Positions 1 to 8,765 of a stretch of 64,000 bases of DNA are shown piece after piece; position 1 is the stretch's first letter; every line of letters begins with the position of its first letter. The notes under the pieces were generated by a model that was not told the origin of the DNA, did no database searches, and saw only the letters and a list, made by a program, of their open reading frames with translations. Source of the DNA: Microbacterium pullorum (GTDB taxonomy: Bacteria; Actinomycetota; Actinomycetes; Actinomycetales; Microbacteriaceae). A program made the translations under genes and the position numbers. The stretch is taken from positions 124,001 to 188,000 of the forward strand of contig NZ_JACSQP010000005.1 of assembly GCF_014836535.1 (NCBI RefSeq), read 5' to 3'.

Positions 1-1034
1 GCACGGCACTGCAACTCGGACTCGACACGTTCGGCGACATCACCCGGGGACCGGACGGAGAGCTGCTCAGCGCGGCCCAGACCATCCGTCACCTCGTCGA
101 CCAGGCGGTACTCGCCGACGAACTGGGGCTGGCCGCCTTCAACGTGGGGGAGCACCATCGCCGCGAGTTCGCCGTCTCGAGCCCCGAGGTCGTGCTCGCC
201 GCCATCGCGGCGCGCACCCGCGGCATCCGGCTCGGCACCGCCGTCACCGTGCTCTCCAGCGATGACCCGGTGCGGGTGTTCGAGCGGTTCGCGACGCTCG
301 ACGCGCTGTCGTCGGGGCGTGCCGAAGTCATCCTCGGTCGCGGCTCGTTCATCGAGTCGTTCCCGCTGTTCGGCTTCGACCTGGCCGACTACGAGGTGCT
401 GTTCGAAGAGAAGCTCGCGCTGTTCTCCGAGCTACTCACCGAGCGCCCGGTCACCTGGCAGGGGACGACACGGGCGGCGCTGACCGACGCCGATGTGTTC
501 CCGAAGACCGAGAACGGACTCACCGCGTGGGTCGGCGTGGGCGGCAGCCCCGAGTCGGTCGTGCGCACGGCCCGCTACGGCTACGGCCTCATGCTCGCGA
601 TCATCGGCGGCCCGGCTCACCGGTTCCGCCCGTTCGTCGACCTGTTCCACCGCTCGCTCGAGGGCTTCGGCCACGACACCCGCCCGGTGGGCGTGCACTC
701 TCCCGGTTACATCGCCGACACCGACCAGCAGGCGTGGGACGAGGCGTACGAGCACTTCGCCGCCATGAACAACACCATCGGCCGCGAACGCGGCTGGCCG
801 CCCTACAACCGGCTGCGCTTCCAGCACGACGTCGGCCCGGAGGGGTCGACGTACGTCGGATCTCCCGAGACCGTCGCCCGCAAGATCGTCGACACCGTCA
901 CGACGCTCGGCGCCGACAGATTCGACCTGAAGTACTCCACGGGCACGCTGCCGCACGAGAAGATGATGCGCTCGATCGAGCTGTACGGCTCCACCGTCGC
1001 CCCGCTCGTGCACGACATGCTCGCGTCGCGCTGA
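1..1034 (+). CDS. LLM-class flavin-dependent oxidoreductase, 5' end missing
   Basis: The reading frame is already open at base 3 and runs to the TGA at 1032-1034, so the true start lies just upstream of the window. The visible protein of about 343 residues begins TALQLGLDTFGD, which looks like the first few residues of a luciferase-like monooxygenase. It carries the conserved FNVGEHH segment and the GSPETVARKI segment typical of bacterial luciferase-like (F420- or FMN-using) TIM-barrel enzymes. Family knowledge says they oxidise small substrates with reduced flavin; the substrate cannot be read from the sequence. The next gene starts 41 bp downstream with its own leaderless promoter, so the two are probably transcribed separately. 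Confidence 0.85.
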   Translation, partial: TALQLGLDTFGDITRGPDGELLSAAQTIRHLVDQAVLADELGLAAFNVGEHHRREFAVSSPEVVLAAIAARTRGIRLGTAVTVLSSDDPVRVFERFATLDALSSGRAEVILGRGSFIESFPLFGFDLADYEVLFEEKLALFSELLTERPVTWQGTTRAALTDADVFPKTENGLTAWVGVGGSPESVVRTARYGYGLMLAIIGGPAHRFRPFVDLFHRSLEGFGHDTRPVGVHSPGYIADTDQQAWDEAYEHFAAMNNTIGRERGWPPYNRLRFQHDVGPEGSTYVGSPETVARKIVDTVTTLGADRFDLKYSTGTLPHEKMMRSIELYGSTVAPLVHDMLASR

Positions 1035-1075
1035 TCCGGCACGGCGACCGCTCCCGGCATCCGTACGATGACGGT

Positions 1076-2467
1076 ATGCCTGAAGCCGCCACCGCACCCG
1101 CGAACGCGCCCGACACCACGTCGGAACGCCTGGACCGCCTGCCGTTCACGAAGCGCCACCTGCGGGTGCTGACGGGGTCCGGCATCGGCTGGGCGCTGGA
1201 TGCCATGGACGTCGGGCTCATCTCGTTCATCATCGCGGCGCTGGCCGCGGAATGGTCGCTGCAGCCGCACGAGACGGCGTGGATCGCCTCGATCGGCTTC
1301 GTCGGCATGGCGATCGGGGCGAGTCTGGGCGGGCTCCTGGCCGATCGGTTCGGGCGACGGCAGGTGTTCGCGCTGACCCTGCTGGTCTACGGCATCGCCA
1401 CCGGTGCGAGCGCGCTCGTGGGTGGCCTCGCACTGCTGCTCGTGCTGCGGTTCTTCGTGGGCCTCGGCCTCGGCGCCGAGCTGCCGGTCGCCAGCACGTA
1501 CGTCAGCGAGTTCGCTCCGGCGCGCATGCGCGGCCGACTCATCGTGATCCTCGAGGCGTTCTGGGCCGTCGGGTGGACCGCCGCCGCCCTCATCGGCTAC
1601 TTCGTGGTGCCGTCGTCGGACGACGGCTGGCGGTGGGCGTTCGCGCTGGGCGCGATCCCGGCGGTGTACGCCCTCATCGTGCGGTGGGGGCTGCCCGAAT
1701 CCGCGCGCTGGCTCGAGCGACGGGGACGCACCGCCGACGCCGACGCGGTGACCCGCTCGTTCGAGGATGCCGCGGGCGTCGCCGCGGTGCCCTCGGCCGC
1801 GGGCGGGGCATCCGGCGGCGCGGGCGCCGCGGTCGCGCCGACCGCGCCACCCGCAGCCGTGCGCTCCCGCGACCGCCTCGCCGCGCTGTGGTCGACGGAG
1901 TTCCGCATGCGCACCGCGTGCCTGTGGCTGGTGTGGTTCTGCGTGAACTTCTCCTACTACGGGGCATTCATCTGGATCCCCACGATCCTCGTCGCCCAGG
2001 GCTACGACCTCGTGCGCTCGTTCGGATTCACCCTCATCATCACGCTCGCCCAGTTGCCGGGCTACGCGGTCGCTGCATGGCTGATCGAAGTGTGGGGGCG
2101 GCGCCCCACCCTCTCGGTGTTCCTCGTCGGCTCCGCCGTCGCCGCGGTGTTCTTCGGCACGGCGACGGGCGAGGGTCAGATCATCGCCGCCGGCATGGCA
2201 CTGTCGTTCTTCAACCTCGGCGCCTGGGGCGCGCTCTACGCCGTGACCCCGGAGATGTACCCCACGTCGCTGCGTGCCACCGGGTCGGGCTGGGCGGCCG
2301 GCGTCGGCCGCATCGCGTCGATCGTCGCCCCGCTCACGGTGCCGGCGCTGCTGGCCGGCGGGGGAGCACCGCTGCTGTTCGTCATCTTCGCGGGGTTCTT
2401 CGCCCTCGCCGCCGCCGCCACGTGGGGGCTCGCCGACCGGCGGGGCCAGGCGCTCGACGACAGGTGA
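1076..2467 (+). CDS. MFS transporter (sugar/metabolite:H+ symporter type)
   Basis: A 463-residue membrane protein of the major facilitator superfamily. The motif GGLLADRFGRRQVF follows the second membrane helix (motif A), and ETAWIASIGF.GMAIGA before it resembles metabolite:proton symporters of the aromatic acid/sugar type. The cytoplasmic loop after helix 6 (about residues 225-265) is unusually long and Ala/Gly rich. The ATG at 1076 is chosen because a -10 hexamer TACGAT sits at 1064-1069, exactly six bases upstream, the leaderless pattern seen throughout this window. The frame extends upstream without a credible start. Substrate unknown. Confidence 0.85.
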   Translation: MPEAATAPANAPDTTSERLDRLPFTKRHLRVLTGSGIGWALDAMDVGLISFIIAALAAEWSLQPHETAWIASIGFVGMAIGASLGGLLADRFGRRQVFALTLLVYGIATGASALVGGLALLLVLRFFVGLGLGAELPVASTYVSEFAPARMRGRLIVILEAFWAVGWTAAALIGYFVVPSSDDGWRWAFALGAIPAVYALIVRWGLPESARWLERRGRTADADAVTRSFEDAAGVAAVPSAAGGASGGAGAAVAPTAPPAAVRSRDRLAALWSTEFRMRTACLWLVWFCVNFSYYGAFIWIPTILVAQGYDLVRSFGFTLIITLAQLPGYAVAAWLIEVWGRRPTLSVFLVGSAVAAVFFGTATGEGQIIAAGMALSFFNLGAWGALYAVTPEMYPTSLRATGSGWAAGVGRIASIVAPLTVPALLAGGGAPLLFVIFAGFFALAAAATWGLADRRGQALDDR

Positions 2468-2487
2468 CCGACGCGTAGGCTGTCCCG

Positions 2488-3258
2488 GTGGCATCCGTTC
2501 GTTACGTCGCCCTCGGCGACAGCTTCACCGAGGGCATCGGCGACGACCTGCCCGACGGCCGTGAACGCGGCTGGGCCGACCTGGTCGCGCAGGGGTGGGC
2601 CGATGACACCGGCGCACCCATCGAGTACGCCAACCTCGCCGTCCGCAGCAAGCTGATCGCGCCGATCATCGCCGAGCAGCTCGAAGCCGCGCTCGCGCTT
2701 CGTCCCACCCACCTGTCGTTCAACGGCGGGGGCAACGACATGCTGCGCCCCCGCACCTCCATCTCGCAGATCGTGGATGCCTTCTCGCACGTGCTGCGCC
2801 GCTGCGACGAGGAAGGCGTGACGCTCATCCTGCTGTCGGGCGCCAACCCGTCGGGGCAGCTGCCGCTCAGTCGCGTCATCCAGCGCCGCGGCGACCTGCT
2901 GTCGGCCGCGGTCGCGCAGCGCATATGTGAGCGACCCGACGTGGTCACGGCCTTCAACTGGCCCGACCGCGAGCTCTCGACGCCGCCGTACTGGTCCCAG
3001 GACCGTCTGCACATGAATGCCCGCGGTCACCACCGCGTGGCGGCCCGCGTGCTCGACGCGCTGGGCCTCGCCGTGCCGGCGGGCTGGTGGTCGCTGCCGG
3101 AACTCCCCGCCGCGGGCCTGCGCGGCGCGGCCTACTACCGCACGCACGTCGGGCCGTGGGTGCGCCGCCGGCTCACCGGCACGTCATCGGGCGACGGTCG
3201 CGAGCCGAAGCATCCCACCTGGGTGCGGATCGACCCTCGTCAGGGCCGCACCGAGTAG
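2488..3258 (+). CDS. SGNH/GDSL-family hydrolase
   Basis: A 256-residue serine esterase of the SGNH fold. Block I GDSFTEGIGD (residue about 9-18) holds the nucleophilic Ser, NGGGND is block III, and DRLHMNARGH supplies the catalytic Asp and His. There is no signal peptide, so the protein is likely cytoplasmic. The start is GTG 2488 with -10 TAGGCT at 2476-2481 six bases upstream, so the mRNA is probably leaderless. A clear paralogue lies at 40632-41504 with the same GDSFTEGIGD and YANLAVR blocks. The 3' end overlaps the convergent reductase gene by 19 bp. Substrate unknown. Confidence 0.88.
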   Translation: MASVRYVALGDSFTEGIGDDLPDGRERGWADLVAQGWADDTGAPIEYANLAVRSKLIAPIIAEQLEAALALRPTHLSFNGGGNDMLRPRTSISQIVDAFSHVLRRCDEEGVTLILLSGANPSGQLPLSRVIQRRGDLLSAAVAQRICERPDVVTAFNWPDRELSTPPYWSQDRLHMNARGHHRVAARVLDALGLAVPAGWWSLPELPAAGLRGAAYYRTHVGPWVRRRLTGTSSGDGREPKHPTWVRIDPRQGRTE

Positions 3259-3800
3259 ACCAGTTCGGCGAACTGCCCATTGCGGCGCGCGTCGACGAGC
3301 GACAGCCGGTCGGAACCGAGGCGGCGGGGGAGCAACGGTTTACCCGCGCCGAGCGTCGCAGGTGCGATCGACACACGGATCTCATCGAGCAGCCCGGCGT
3401 CGGCGAACTGCCCCGCGAGGTCGCCGCCGCCGACGACCCACACATCGAGGTCGCCCGCGGCGTCGCGGATCTCCGCCCAGGTGTCGGTGACGGCGCCCGA
3501 GGCGAAGCGCACGTCGGCGCCGGCGACGGTGGGCAGCTGCCGTGTCGTGAACACCCAGGTGGGTCGCGGCCCGTAGAACGACGGCCACTTGTCAGGGTGC
3601 GCGATGAGGTCCTCGTGCTCGAGCACCCACTCGTAGGTCGACGAGCCCTGCACGAGCACGCCGATGCCGTCGAGGAAGGCGTGGAAGTCGGCATCCCCAC
3701 CCTCACCGCCGGGGACCGCGAAGAGCCAGTCCAACGAATCGGACTCGTCTGCGAGGTAGCCGTCGAGCGTCGTCGCCGTGTAGAAGATCACGCGTGCCAT
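3240..3800 (-). CDS. dihydrofolate reductase family protein (RibD C-terminal domain)
   Basis: A 186-residue protein beginning MARVIFYTATTLDGYLAD, the usual opening of single-domain RibD_C/DHFR-like reductases. The central VWVVGGGDLAGQF is the nucleotide-binding glycine stretch. Members reduce deaminated pteridine/flavin precursors or unknown substrates with NADPH; no specific role can be read here. An upstream in-frame start exists at 3830, but the ATG at 3800 has -10 TAGCGT at 3808-3813 (minus strand) seven bases upstream, so it is preferred. Its tail overlaps the convergent SGNH hydrolase gene by 19 bp. Confidence 0.85.
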   Translation of the reverse strand: MARVIFYTATTLDGYLADESDSLDWLFAVPGGEGGDADFHAFLDGIGVLVQGSSTYEWVLEHEDLIAHPDKWPSFYGPRPTWVFTTRQLPTVAGADVRFASGAVTDTWAEIRDAAGDLDVWVVGGGDLAGQFADAGLLDEIRVSIAPATLGAGKPLLPRRLGSDRLSLVDARRNGQFAELVYSVRP

Positions 3801-3920
3801 GCGCGCCACGCTATCGCTGACCGCCGGCACGGCACAGTCGGGGCCAGGGTGTCAACCCCTCCCATCGCAGCGACGTGTCACGAGAGGATTCCGGAGCTAC
3901 CCGAACCGAAAGGAATCATC

Positions 3921-4181
3921 ATGAGCATCGGAGCCGGAATCGCGCTCTTCGTCATCGGAGCGATCCTCGTCTTCGCGGTCAACTTCGAGGTGGAGTGGGT
4001 CAACCTCGACATGATCGGCTACATCCTGATGGGCGCGGGGGCACTCGTGTTCCTCATCGGCATCGTGCTGGTGGTGCGCCGTCGGTCCACCGAGACCGTC
4101 TCGCGCACCGCCGTCGACCCCGCTGCCGGCGAGCAGGTCACGCGCCGTTCGACGACCACTTCGGGCGACGACACCATCTGA
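3921..4181 (+). CDS. small two-helix membrane protein, DUF6458-like
   Basis: An 86-residue protein with two hydrophobic helices (about residues 4-20 and 30-50) joined by NFEVEWVNLDMIG, then a basic RRR and a hydrophilic tail rich in Thr/Ser. This is the appearance of the DUF6458 family, widespread in actinobacteria and of unknown function; the family name is from memory. The ATG at 3921 follows an AAGGA Shine-Dalgarno at 3910-3914, so unlike many neighbours the gene is leadered. Confidence 0.75.
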   Translation: MSIGAGIALFVIGAILVFAVNFEVEWVNLDMIGYILMGAGALVFLIGIVLVVRRRSTETVSRTAVDPAAGEQVTRRSTTTSGDDTI

Positions 4182-4257
4182 ATCCGTGCGGGCCGCACGG
4201 CCCGCACGCTGAGCGACGCACGACCGGTGCCGCCGCGACCGACGCTAGAGTCCTGGA

Positions 4258-5001
4258 GTGAAGGATCTCGAAATGGCGCGGATCGCCGGCGGCACCGTCA
4301 TGCTGCACGACGGCCGACGCGAACGTCGCTGGCAGGTCTCGCTCGAGCCGTTCGAGATCGGCGTGTATCCGCTCACGCAGGAGCAGCTCGGGGAGCTGCT
4401 GGGTGAGCCGGCGCCGCACCCGCGGCGACCGGCGAGCGATATGAGCTGGTTGCGGGCGGCGCGGGTGTGCAACGCGGCATCCGAGTGGGAGGGTCTGGAC
4501 CCCGCCTACACGTTCGACGGCGAAGAGGTCACCTGGCACGTCGACTCCGACGGCTACCGGCTGCCGACCGAGGCGGAGTGGGAGTTCGCGTGCCGCGCGG
4601 GGTCGACCGGCGCCCACTACGGACCCCTCGACCAGGTGGCGTGGACCGCCGCCGACGGCGGCACGGCGCCCCATGATGTCGGCGGGAAGCTCCCGAACCT
4701 CAACGGCCTGTTCGACACGCTCGGCAACGTCTGGGAGTGGTGCTGGGATCTGCTGGATCCCGCCCGCTACGGCGACTACCGGGTGTTCCGCGGCGGCGGC
4801 TTCGCCGACGATGCCTGGAGCGTGCGGGCATCCACCCGCCGCGGGGGAGCACCGCGCATGCATCACGACGACGTCGGGGTGCGTCTCGCACGCGGCGGTT
4901 TCGACGCCGTCGATGCCGCGCAGGGCTGGTCGGCCGCCGCCGACCGCGAGCGCGCGATGGGGGACGACCCCCGCCCCGCCGGCTGGACCCCGCGCCGCTG
5001 A
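4258..5001 (+). CDS. SUMF1/EgtB/PvdO-family protein (formylglycine-generating-enzyme fold)
   Basis: A 247-residue protein of the FGE-sulfatase domain family. It shows YRLPTEAEWEFACRAGS, LGNVWEWCWD and VFRGGGFADDAWSVR, the core signature of the fold, in the correct order (about residues 100, 158 and 178). Family members activate sulfatases, make sulfoxide bonds (EgtB) or have unknown roles. The short length, lack of a DinB-like domain and lack of the paired Cys of true FGE leave its reaction open. Start GTG 4258 has -10 TAGAGT at 4246-4251, six bases upstream (leaderless). No sulfatase gene is nearby. Confidence 0.8.
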   Translation: MKDLEMARIAGGTVMLHDGRRERRWQVSLEPFEIGVYPLTQEQLGELLGEPAPHPRRPASDMSWLRAARVCNAASEWEGLDPAYTFDGEEVTWHVDSDGYRLPTEAEWEFACRAGSTGAHYGPLDQVAWTAADGGTAPHDVGGKLPNLNGLFDTLGNVWEWCWDLLDPARYGDYRVFRGGGFADDAWSVRASTRRGGAPRMHHDDVGVRLARGGFDAVDAAQGWSAAADRERAMGDDPRPAGWTPRR

Positions 5002-5125
5002 CCGCTGACCCGGTTGGCCAGGTGGCCCGGTGACCGCTGGCCCGCTGACCCGGCGGCCCGGTGGCCCGGTGGCCCGGCGGCCCGGTGACCGCTGCCCACT
5101 GACCGCTGGCCGCTGGCCGCTGTCC
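5002..5125. repeat. degenerate GC-rich tandem array
   Basis: The 120 bases after the SUMF1-type gene are built from short variants of GGCCCGGTG and TGACCGCTG, repeated many times in imperfect tandem. There is no plausible coding potential: the frames that stay open do so only because of base composition. It forms the left part of a 443-bp gene-free stretch (5002-5444). Such arrays can expand and contract by slippage. Confidence 0.7.
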
Positions 5126-5170
5126 CGCCCGCCGTCGGGCGCCGCCGTTCCCTTCCGCGCCCACACCCGA

Positions 5171-5397
5171 CGGAATTCAGGCTGTGCCTCGAATCCGGCC
5201 GGTTCGGACCCGCGGGCAGGCTGCCAGCCTGAATTCCGACAGCCGCACCGCGCCGCGGCCCGCCGGCCACCCCGTCGGAGTTCAGGCTGCGCGGCGGACG
5301 GCCGCGCGCGACGTGCCGGCCACCCCGTCGGAATTCAGGCTGCGCGGCGGCCCGCCGCCCGCGACGCGCCGGCACCGAGGTCACAGCCTGAATTCCG
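5171..5397. repeat. five copies of a 14-bp intergenic repeat, in both orientations
   Basis: The core CGGAATTCAGGCTG occurs at 5171-5184, 5276-5289 (one mismatch) and 5329-5342 on the plus strand. It occurs inverted as CAGCCTGAATTCCG at 5225-5238 and 5384-5397. Copies at 5276 and 5329 sit inside longer 36-bp direct repeats (5262-5297 and 5315-5350) that differ at one base. The EcoRI-like AT-rich centre stands out in an otherwise extremely GC-rich block. No gene is visible inside; the arrangement resembles REP/BIME-type or small MITE-like elements. Confidence 0.8.
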
Positions 5398-5444
5398 ACC
5401 GGGTGGCGCGGGACCGCCAGCCGGGGTGTGCCAGCATGGGCGCC

Positions 5445-5921
5445 ATGACAGCAGTCACCGTGCGGCCGATGACACCGGCCGAGTACGAGCAGTGGCAGGC
5501 CGCCCTCGCGACGGAGTACGCCGCCGAGCAGGTCGCCGCCGGGCGTTGGGCGGCGGACGGCGCGGTGCAGCGCGCCCTCGACGAGAACGCGCGGCTGCTG
5601 CCGCAGGGCCTGGAGACGCCGCGCACGCTTCTGCTCACCGCGGTGGATGCCGCGGGCGTGCCGGTCGGCCGCGCCTGGGTCGCCCTCGACCACCCCCGCG
5701 ACGCACCCGACGTCGCGTTCCTGTACGACATCGAGATCGCCGAGCCCCACCGCGGCCAGGGCTACGGCCGCGCCCTGCTCGCCGCCGTGGAGCATGCCAC
5801 CCGGGAGACCGGCGTCGGGGCGCTCGAGCTCAACGTGTTCGGCAGCAACACCACCGCGATCGGACTGTACGACTCCGCCGGCTACGACGTGGTGACCCAG
5901 CAGATGCGCAAAGCCCTCTGA
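5445..5921 (+). CDS. GNAT-family N-acetyltransferase
   Basis: A 158-residue acetyltransferase. VAFLYDIEIAEPHRGQGYGRALL is the beta4-alpha3 acetyl-CoA pyrophosphate-binding motif (RGQGYG), followed by LELNVFGSNTTAIGLYDSAGY, the typical motif B. It acetylates an amine substrate that cannot be identified here. The frame runs upstream through the repeat block, but the protein-like sequence starts at MTAVTVRPM. ATG 5436 (three residues longer, GGGG nine bases upstream) is an alternative to ATG 5445. The gene lies immediately downstream of the 5.2-5.4 kb repeat cluster. Confidence 0.85.
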   Translation: MTAVTVRPMTPAEYEQWQAALATEYAAEQVAAGRWAADGAVQRALDENARLLPQGLETPRTLLLTAVDAAGVPVGRAWVALDHPRDAPDVAFLYDIEIAEPHRGQGYGRALLAAVEHATRETGVGALELNVFGSNTTAIGLYDSAGYDVVTQQMRKAL

Positions 5922-6155
5922 CCAACGCAGGCACACCGCCCGACCCACACTCGACAGGGCAGCCACAGCCCACGCACCCGCGGTGCCGAAGCCCGCGGCG
6001 CGCTCGGGCACGCGAGACCAGTGAGAGTCCGGGCCCGCAACCGGCGGCCGATCTGCTCCGAGCGGTGAAGCGCCGTCGCGATCGCCTTCGTGGCCGCTGT
6101 CAGCTGCCACGGGGGCCGCTGCGCCGCGTCGTCCTGAGCCGACGGCGCGCCGCCC

Positions 6156-7265
6156 TCACGGCACGACGACGTCGACGGACATCCCCACCTCGGCGCTCAA
6201 TTCCTGCAGCCCGGCGAGCCCGAACCCCTGGACCGGGCCCTGCACGCCGACGGCAGCGGGAGCGGATGCCCGCAGTCGCTCCGCCGCCCTCGCCACGAGT
6301 TCGGCGGTGAGCGTGTACGGGCTGGGGCCGGAGAGGTGCGCCTCGGCCACCATCGCGCCGGTCGCGTCACTCGCGGTCGCCACGACGCGGGTGCGGGTGC
6401 GGGCGCGCGTCGCGGCGTCGGGTCCGGGGGAGGAGCCGCCACCGGAGCCGGCGATCCGCTCGATCAGCCGGCGCCCCACCGGAACCCTGCCGATGCCACG
6501 GGCGACCCGGGTGACCGCCGGCATCAGCCGCGCGGTGCGGGGGAACCAGCCGTTGTAGTCCTCGACGGTGCGCACCGTCGGGTACAGCGCCGGCAGGAAG
6601 AGCACCTCGGTCCCTGAGACGAGGATGCCGGTACTCCGCGAGCCGCGCAGGTTGAACGTGTGCGTGCTCCCGGCAGTCCGGTCCTGCTGCAGTCGACCGT
6701 CGCGCCAGACGGGGCTCGGCTGCAGGATGCCGGCGGCGAGGGTGGCCCGCGTGCCCTTGCTGAGACCGCCGCGCAGTGATCCGGCGGCGAAATAGCCGAT
6801 GCGCAGGGTCGTGGCATCCGACCCGGCGCGTTCCAGGGCGAGGGCACCGGCGAGCATCCCTGGCACGTAGTCGTAGCCGAAAGCGGGCAGCATGACGATG
6901 CCGGCAGCACGGGCGGCGGCATCGTGACGGTTCTGCAACCCCTGCACGAAGCCCACCTCGCCGGTCGTGTCGAGATAGTGCGCACGCGCGCGCACGGCGG
7001 CCTCGGCACCGGCCCAGCCCACCTTCTCGAACGGCCCCACGGTACTGATCAGCACGTCGCCGGGGGAGAGGATGCCGGCGACGGCGGCAGCGTCGGTCGC
7101 GTCGACCACCTGCGTGGGCATGCCCGCATGGCGCGCCGAAGCCGCCGCGAGCTTCTGCGGGTTGCGTCCGGCGAGCACGGCTGAGACGCCCCGGCTCGCA
7201 AGCGCCTCGACGATCAAGTCGCCGGTGTAGCCGGTCGCTCCCAGCACCACGATCTTCGGGGGCAT
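6156..7265 (-). CDS. saccharopine dehydrogenase-like NAD(P)-binding oxidoreductase
   Basis: A 369-residue protein with an N-terminal Rossmann motif VVLGATGYTGDL (residue about 5-16), followed by VDATDAAAVAGIL and DVLISTVGPFEKVG. This is the pattern of saccharopine dehydrogenase/trans-acting enoyl reductase-like proteins. The reaction is uncertain; such proteins in actinobacteria act on lipids or remain unassigned. ATG 7265 is preferred over an upstream in-frame start (7307) because GAGGAG lies eight to ten bases before it and the Rossmann fold starts at once. The 234 bp between this gene's end and the upstream GNAT gene contain nothing recognisable. Confidence 0.8.
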   Translation of the reverse strand: MPPKIVVLGATGYTGDLIVEALASRGVSAVLAGRNPQKLAAASARHAGMPTQVVDATDAAAVAGILSPGDVLISTVGPFEKVGWAGAEAAVRARAHYLDTTGEVGFVQGLQNRHDAAARAAGIVMLPAFGYDYVPGMLAGALALERAGSDATTLRIGYFAAGSLRGGLSKGTRATLAAGILQPSPVWRDGRLQQDRTAGSTHTFNLRGSRSTGILVSGTEVLFLPALYPTVRTVEDYNGWFPRTARLMPAVTRVARGIGRVPVGRRLIERIAGSGGGSSPGPDAATRARTRTRVVATASDATGAMVAEAHLSGPSPYTLTAELVARAAERLRASAPAAVGVQGPVQGFGLAGLQELSAEVGMSVDVVVP

Positions 7266-7358
7266 CGTCTCTCCTCGCTCGGTGTGCCGGTCATCCTCGC
7301 AGACCACCGACCCCAGGCGCGGACCGCACGCTCAGGGGGCCTGACTTACGCTGGATGA

Positions 7359-8069
7359 ATGAGTACCCACATTGCCGCCGCCCCCGGGCAGATCGCCCCC
7401 ATCGTGCTGTTCCCCGGCGACCCGTTGCGCGCGAAGTGGATCGCCGAAACCTTCCTCGAGGGCGCCGAGCTGTACAGCCAGACGCGCGGGATGCTCGGTT
7501 ACACGGGCACCTGGCAGGGCACGCGCGTCTCGGTACAGGGGTCGGGCATGGGTCAGCCCTCGATGGCGATCTACGCCAACGAGATGTTCGAGGCGTACGA
7601 CGTGCAGACCGTCGTGCGGGTCGGCTCGTGCGGAGCACTCACCGAGAACCTCGCGATGCGCGACATCATCATCGCCAACGGTGCGTGCACCGACTCCGGC
7701 ATCAACCGCATCCGCTTCCACGGGCTCGACTACGCACCGGTCGCCGACTTCTCACTGCTGCGCGCGGCGGTCGAGGCGAGTGAACGGGAGCCGGTGGCAT
7801 CCGCCGTTCATGTCGGACTGCTGCTGTCGAGTGACCAGTTCTACAGCACGCGGCCCGAGCTCAACGAGCCGTTCGTGCGGCACGGTGTGCTCGGCGTCGA
7901 GATGGAGACGAGTGGCCTGTACACGCTGGCGGCCTACTACGGACGCCGCGCGCTGAGCATCTGCACCGTGTCTGACAACCTCGTCACGGGCGAGGAGACG
8001 ACCGCTCAGGAGCGCGAGCAGACGTTCGGCGACATGATCCGCATCGCCCTGCAGGCCGCAACCGCCTGA
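7359..8069 (+). CDS. deoD: purine-nucleoside phosphorylase (DeoD type)
   Basis: A 236-residue enzyme of the usual trimeric/hexameric NP-I size. It contains VLFPGDPLRAKWIA near the N-terminus, VRVGSCGAL (phosphate site), GVEMETSGLY (ribose site) and the base-site Asp in CTVSDN. It cleaves purine (deoxy)ribonucleosides with phosphate to base and (deoxy)ribose 1-phosphate in salvage. ATG 7359 has -10 TACGCT at 7347-7352, six bases upstream, so translation is probably leaderless. It is divergent from the saccharopine dehydrogenase-like gene. Confidence 0.95.
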   Translation: MSTHIAAAPGQIAPIVLFPGDPLRAKWIAETFLEGAELYSQTRGMLGYTGTWQGTRVSVQGSGMGQPSMAIYANEMFEAYDVQTVVRVGSCGALTENLAMRDIIIANGACTDSGINRIRFHGLDYAPVADFSLLRAAVEASEREPVASAVHVGLLLSSDQFYSTRPELNEPFVRHGVLGVEMETSGLYTLAAYYGRRALSICTVSDNLVTGEETTAQEREQTFGDMIRIALQAATA

Positions 8070-8082
8070 GCGCGGCGCGGCG

Positions 8083-8670
8083 TCACGCGACAGCGGGCGG
8101 CACGGTGATGCGCATCACGGTCTTGCGCTTGCCGATATCGCGCTCGAAGGTGAAGCCCGCCTTCTCGAACATGGCCCGCGTACCGTTGTGCAGAAAAGAG
8201 GACGACGTCTTCTTGTCGGGCACGAGCTCGTTCGGGAACGAGACCACCTCGCCGCCACCGGCCTGCGCGATCAACGCGAGTGCGCCGTCCAGCGCCTCGC
8301 GGGCGACTCCGGAGCGCCGGTGGTCGCGGTCGACGAAGAAGCAGGTGATGCGCAACGGCGCCTGGTGCGCCTCGCCGGCGTCGAACTCTTTGCGGTGGTA
8401 GATGCCGGGGAGCTCGTGCGGGCTGCCGTACTCGCACCACGCGATGGCCGCGTCACCGTCGAAGACCAGCGCGGCATGCGCGACGCCCTCGGTCACGAGG
8501 CGTTGCTTGAACGTCGGCCCATCGTACTCCCGCTTGATCGTCTGTTCCGTGTCGCCGTGGAAGTACGAGCAGTAGCATCCGCCCCACACGCCGTTGTGTT
8601 TCTGCGCGAGCGCCAGCCAAGCCGGGAAGGTCTCGGGCGTGAGGGCCTTGATGTCGTGCGACGTCGTCAT
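8083..8670 (-). CDS. GNAT-family N-acetyltransferase
   Basis: A 195-residue protein. ITCFFVDRDHRRSGVAREAL is a recognisable motif A of GNAT enzymes with R-R-S-G-V as the acetyl-CoA loop, and SFLHNGTRAMFEKAGF is motif B. The N-terminal half with WGGCYCSYFHGD is shared with a family of small acetyltransferases of unknown substrate. The gene ends 13 bp after deoD and converges with it. ATG 8670 is preceded by a GGAG-type ribosome site. Confidence 0.8.
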   Translation of the reverse strand: MTTSHDIKALTPETFPAWLALAQKHNGVWGGCYCSYFHGDTEQTIKREYDGPTFKQRLVTEGVAHAALVFDGDAAIAWCEYGSPHELPGIYHRKEFDAGEAHQAPLRITCFFVDRDHRRSGVAREALDGALALIAQAGGGEVVSFPNELVPDKKTSSSFLHNGTRAMFEKAGFTFERDIGKRKTVMRITVPPAVA

Positions 8671-8765
8671 GGTCGCCTCCTGACGTGGGTGGTGGTGCTG
8701 TCAGTGTGCCCGTGGGCTCCGACACCAGCCAGACCACCACCCACATCGGCGGCGACGAGGTCGCG

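Noticed and set aside
803..2494. 563-residue minus-strand frame across the MFS gene
   Set aside because: Arg/Gly/Glu-rich translation without family features; the MFS gene on the plus strand is clear.
5030..6310. Long open frames on both strands through the 5.0-5.4 kb repeats
   Set aside because: They stay open because of GC-rich repeats; translations are Pro/Arg/Gly strings.
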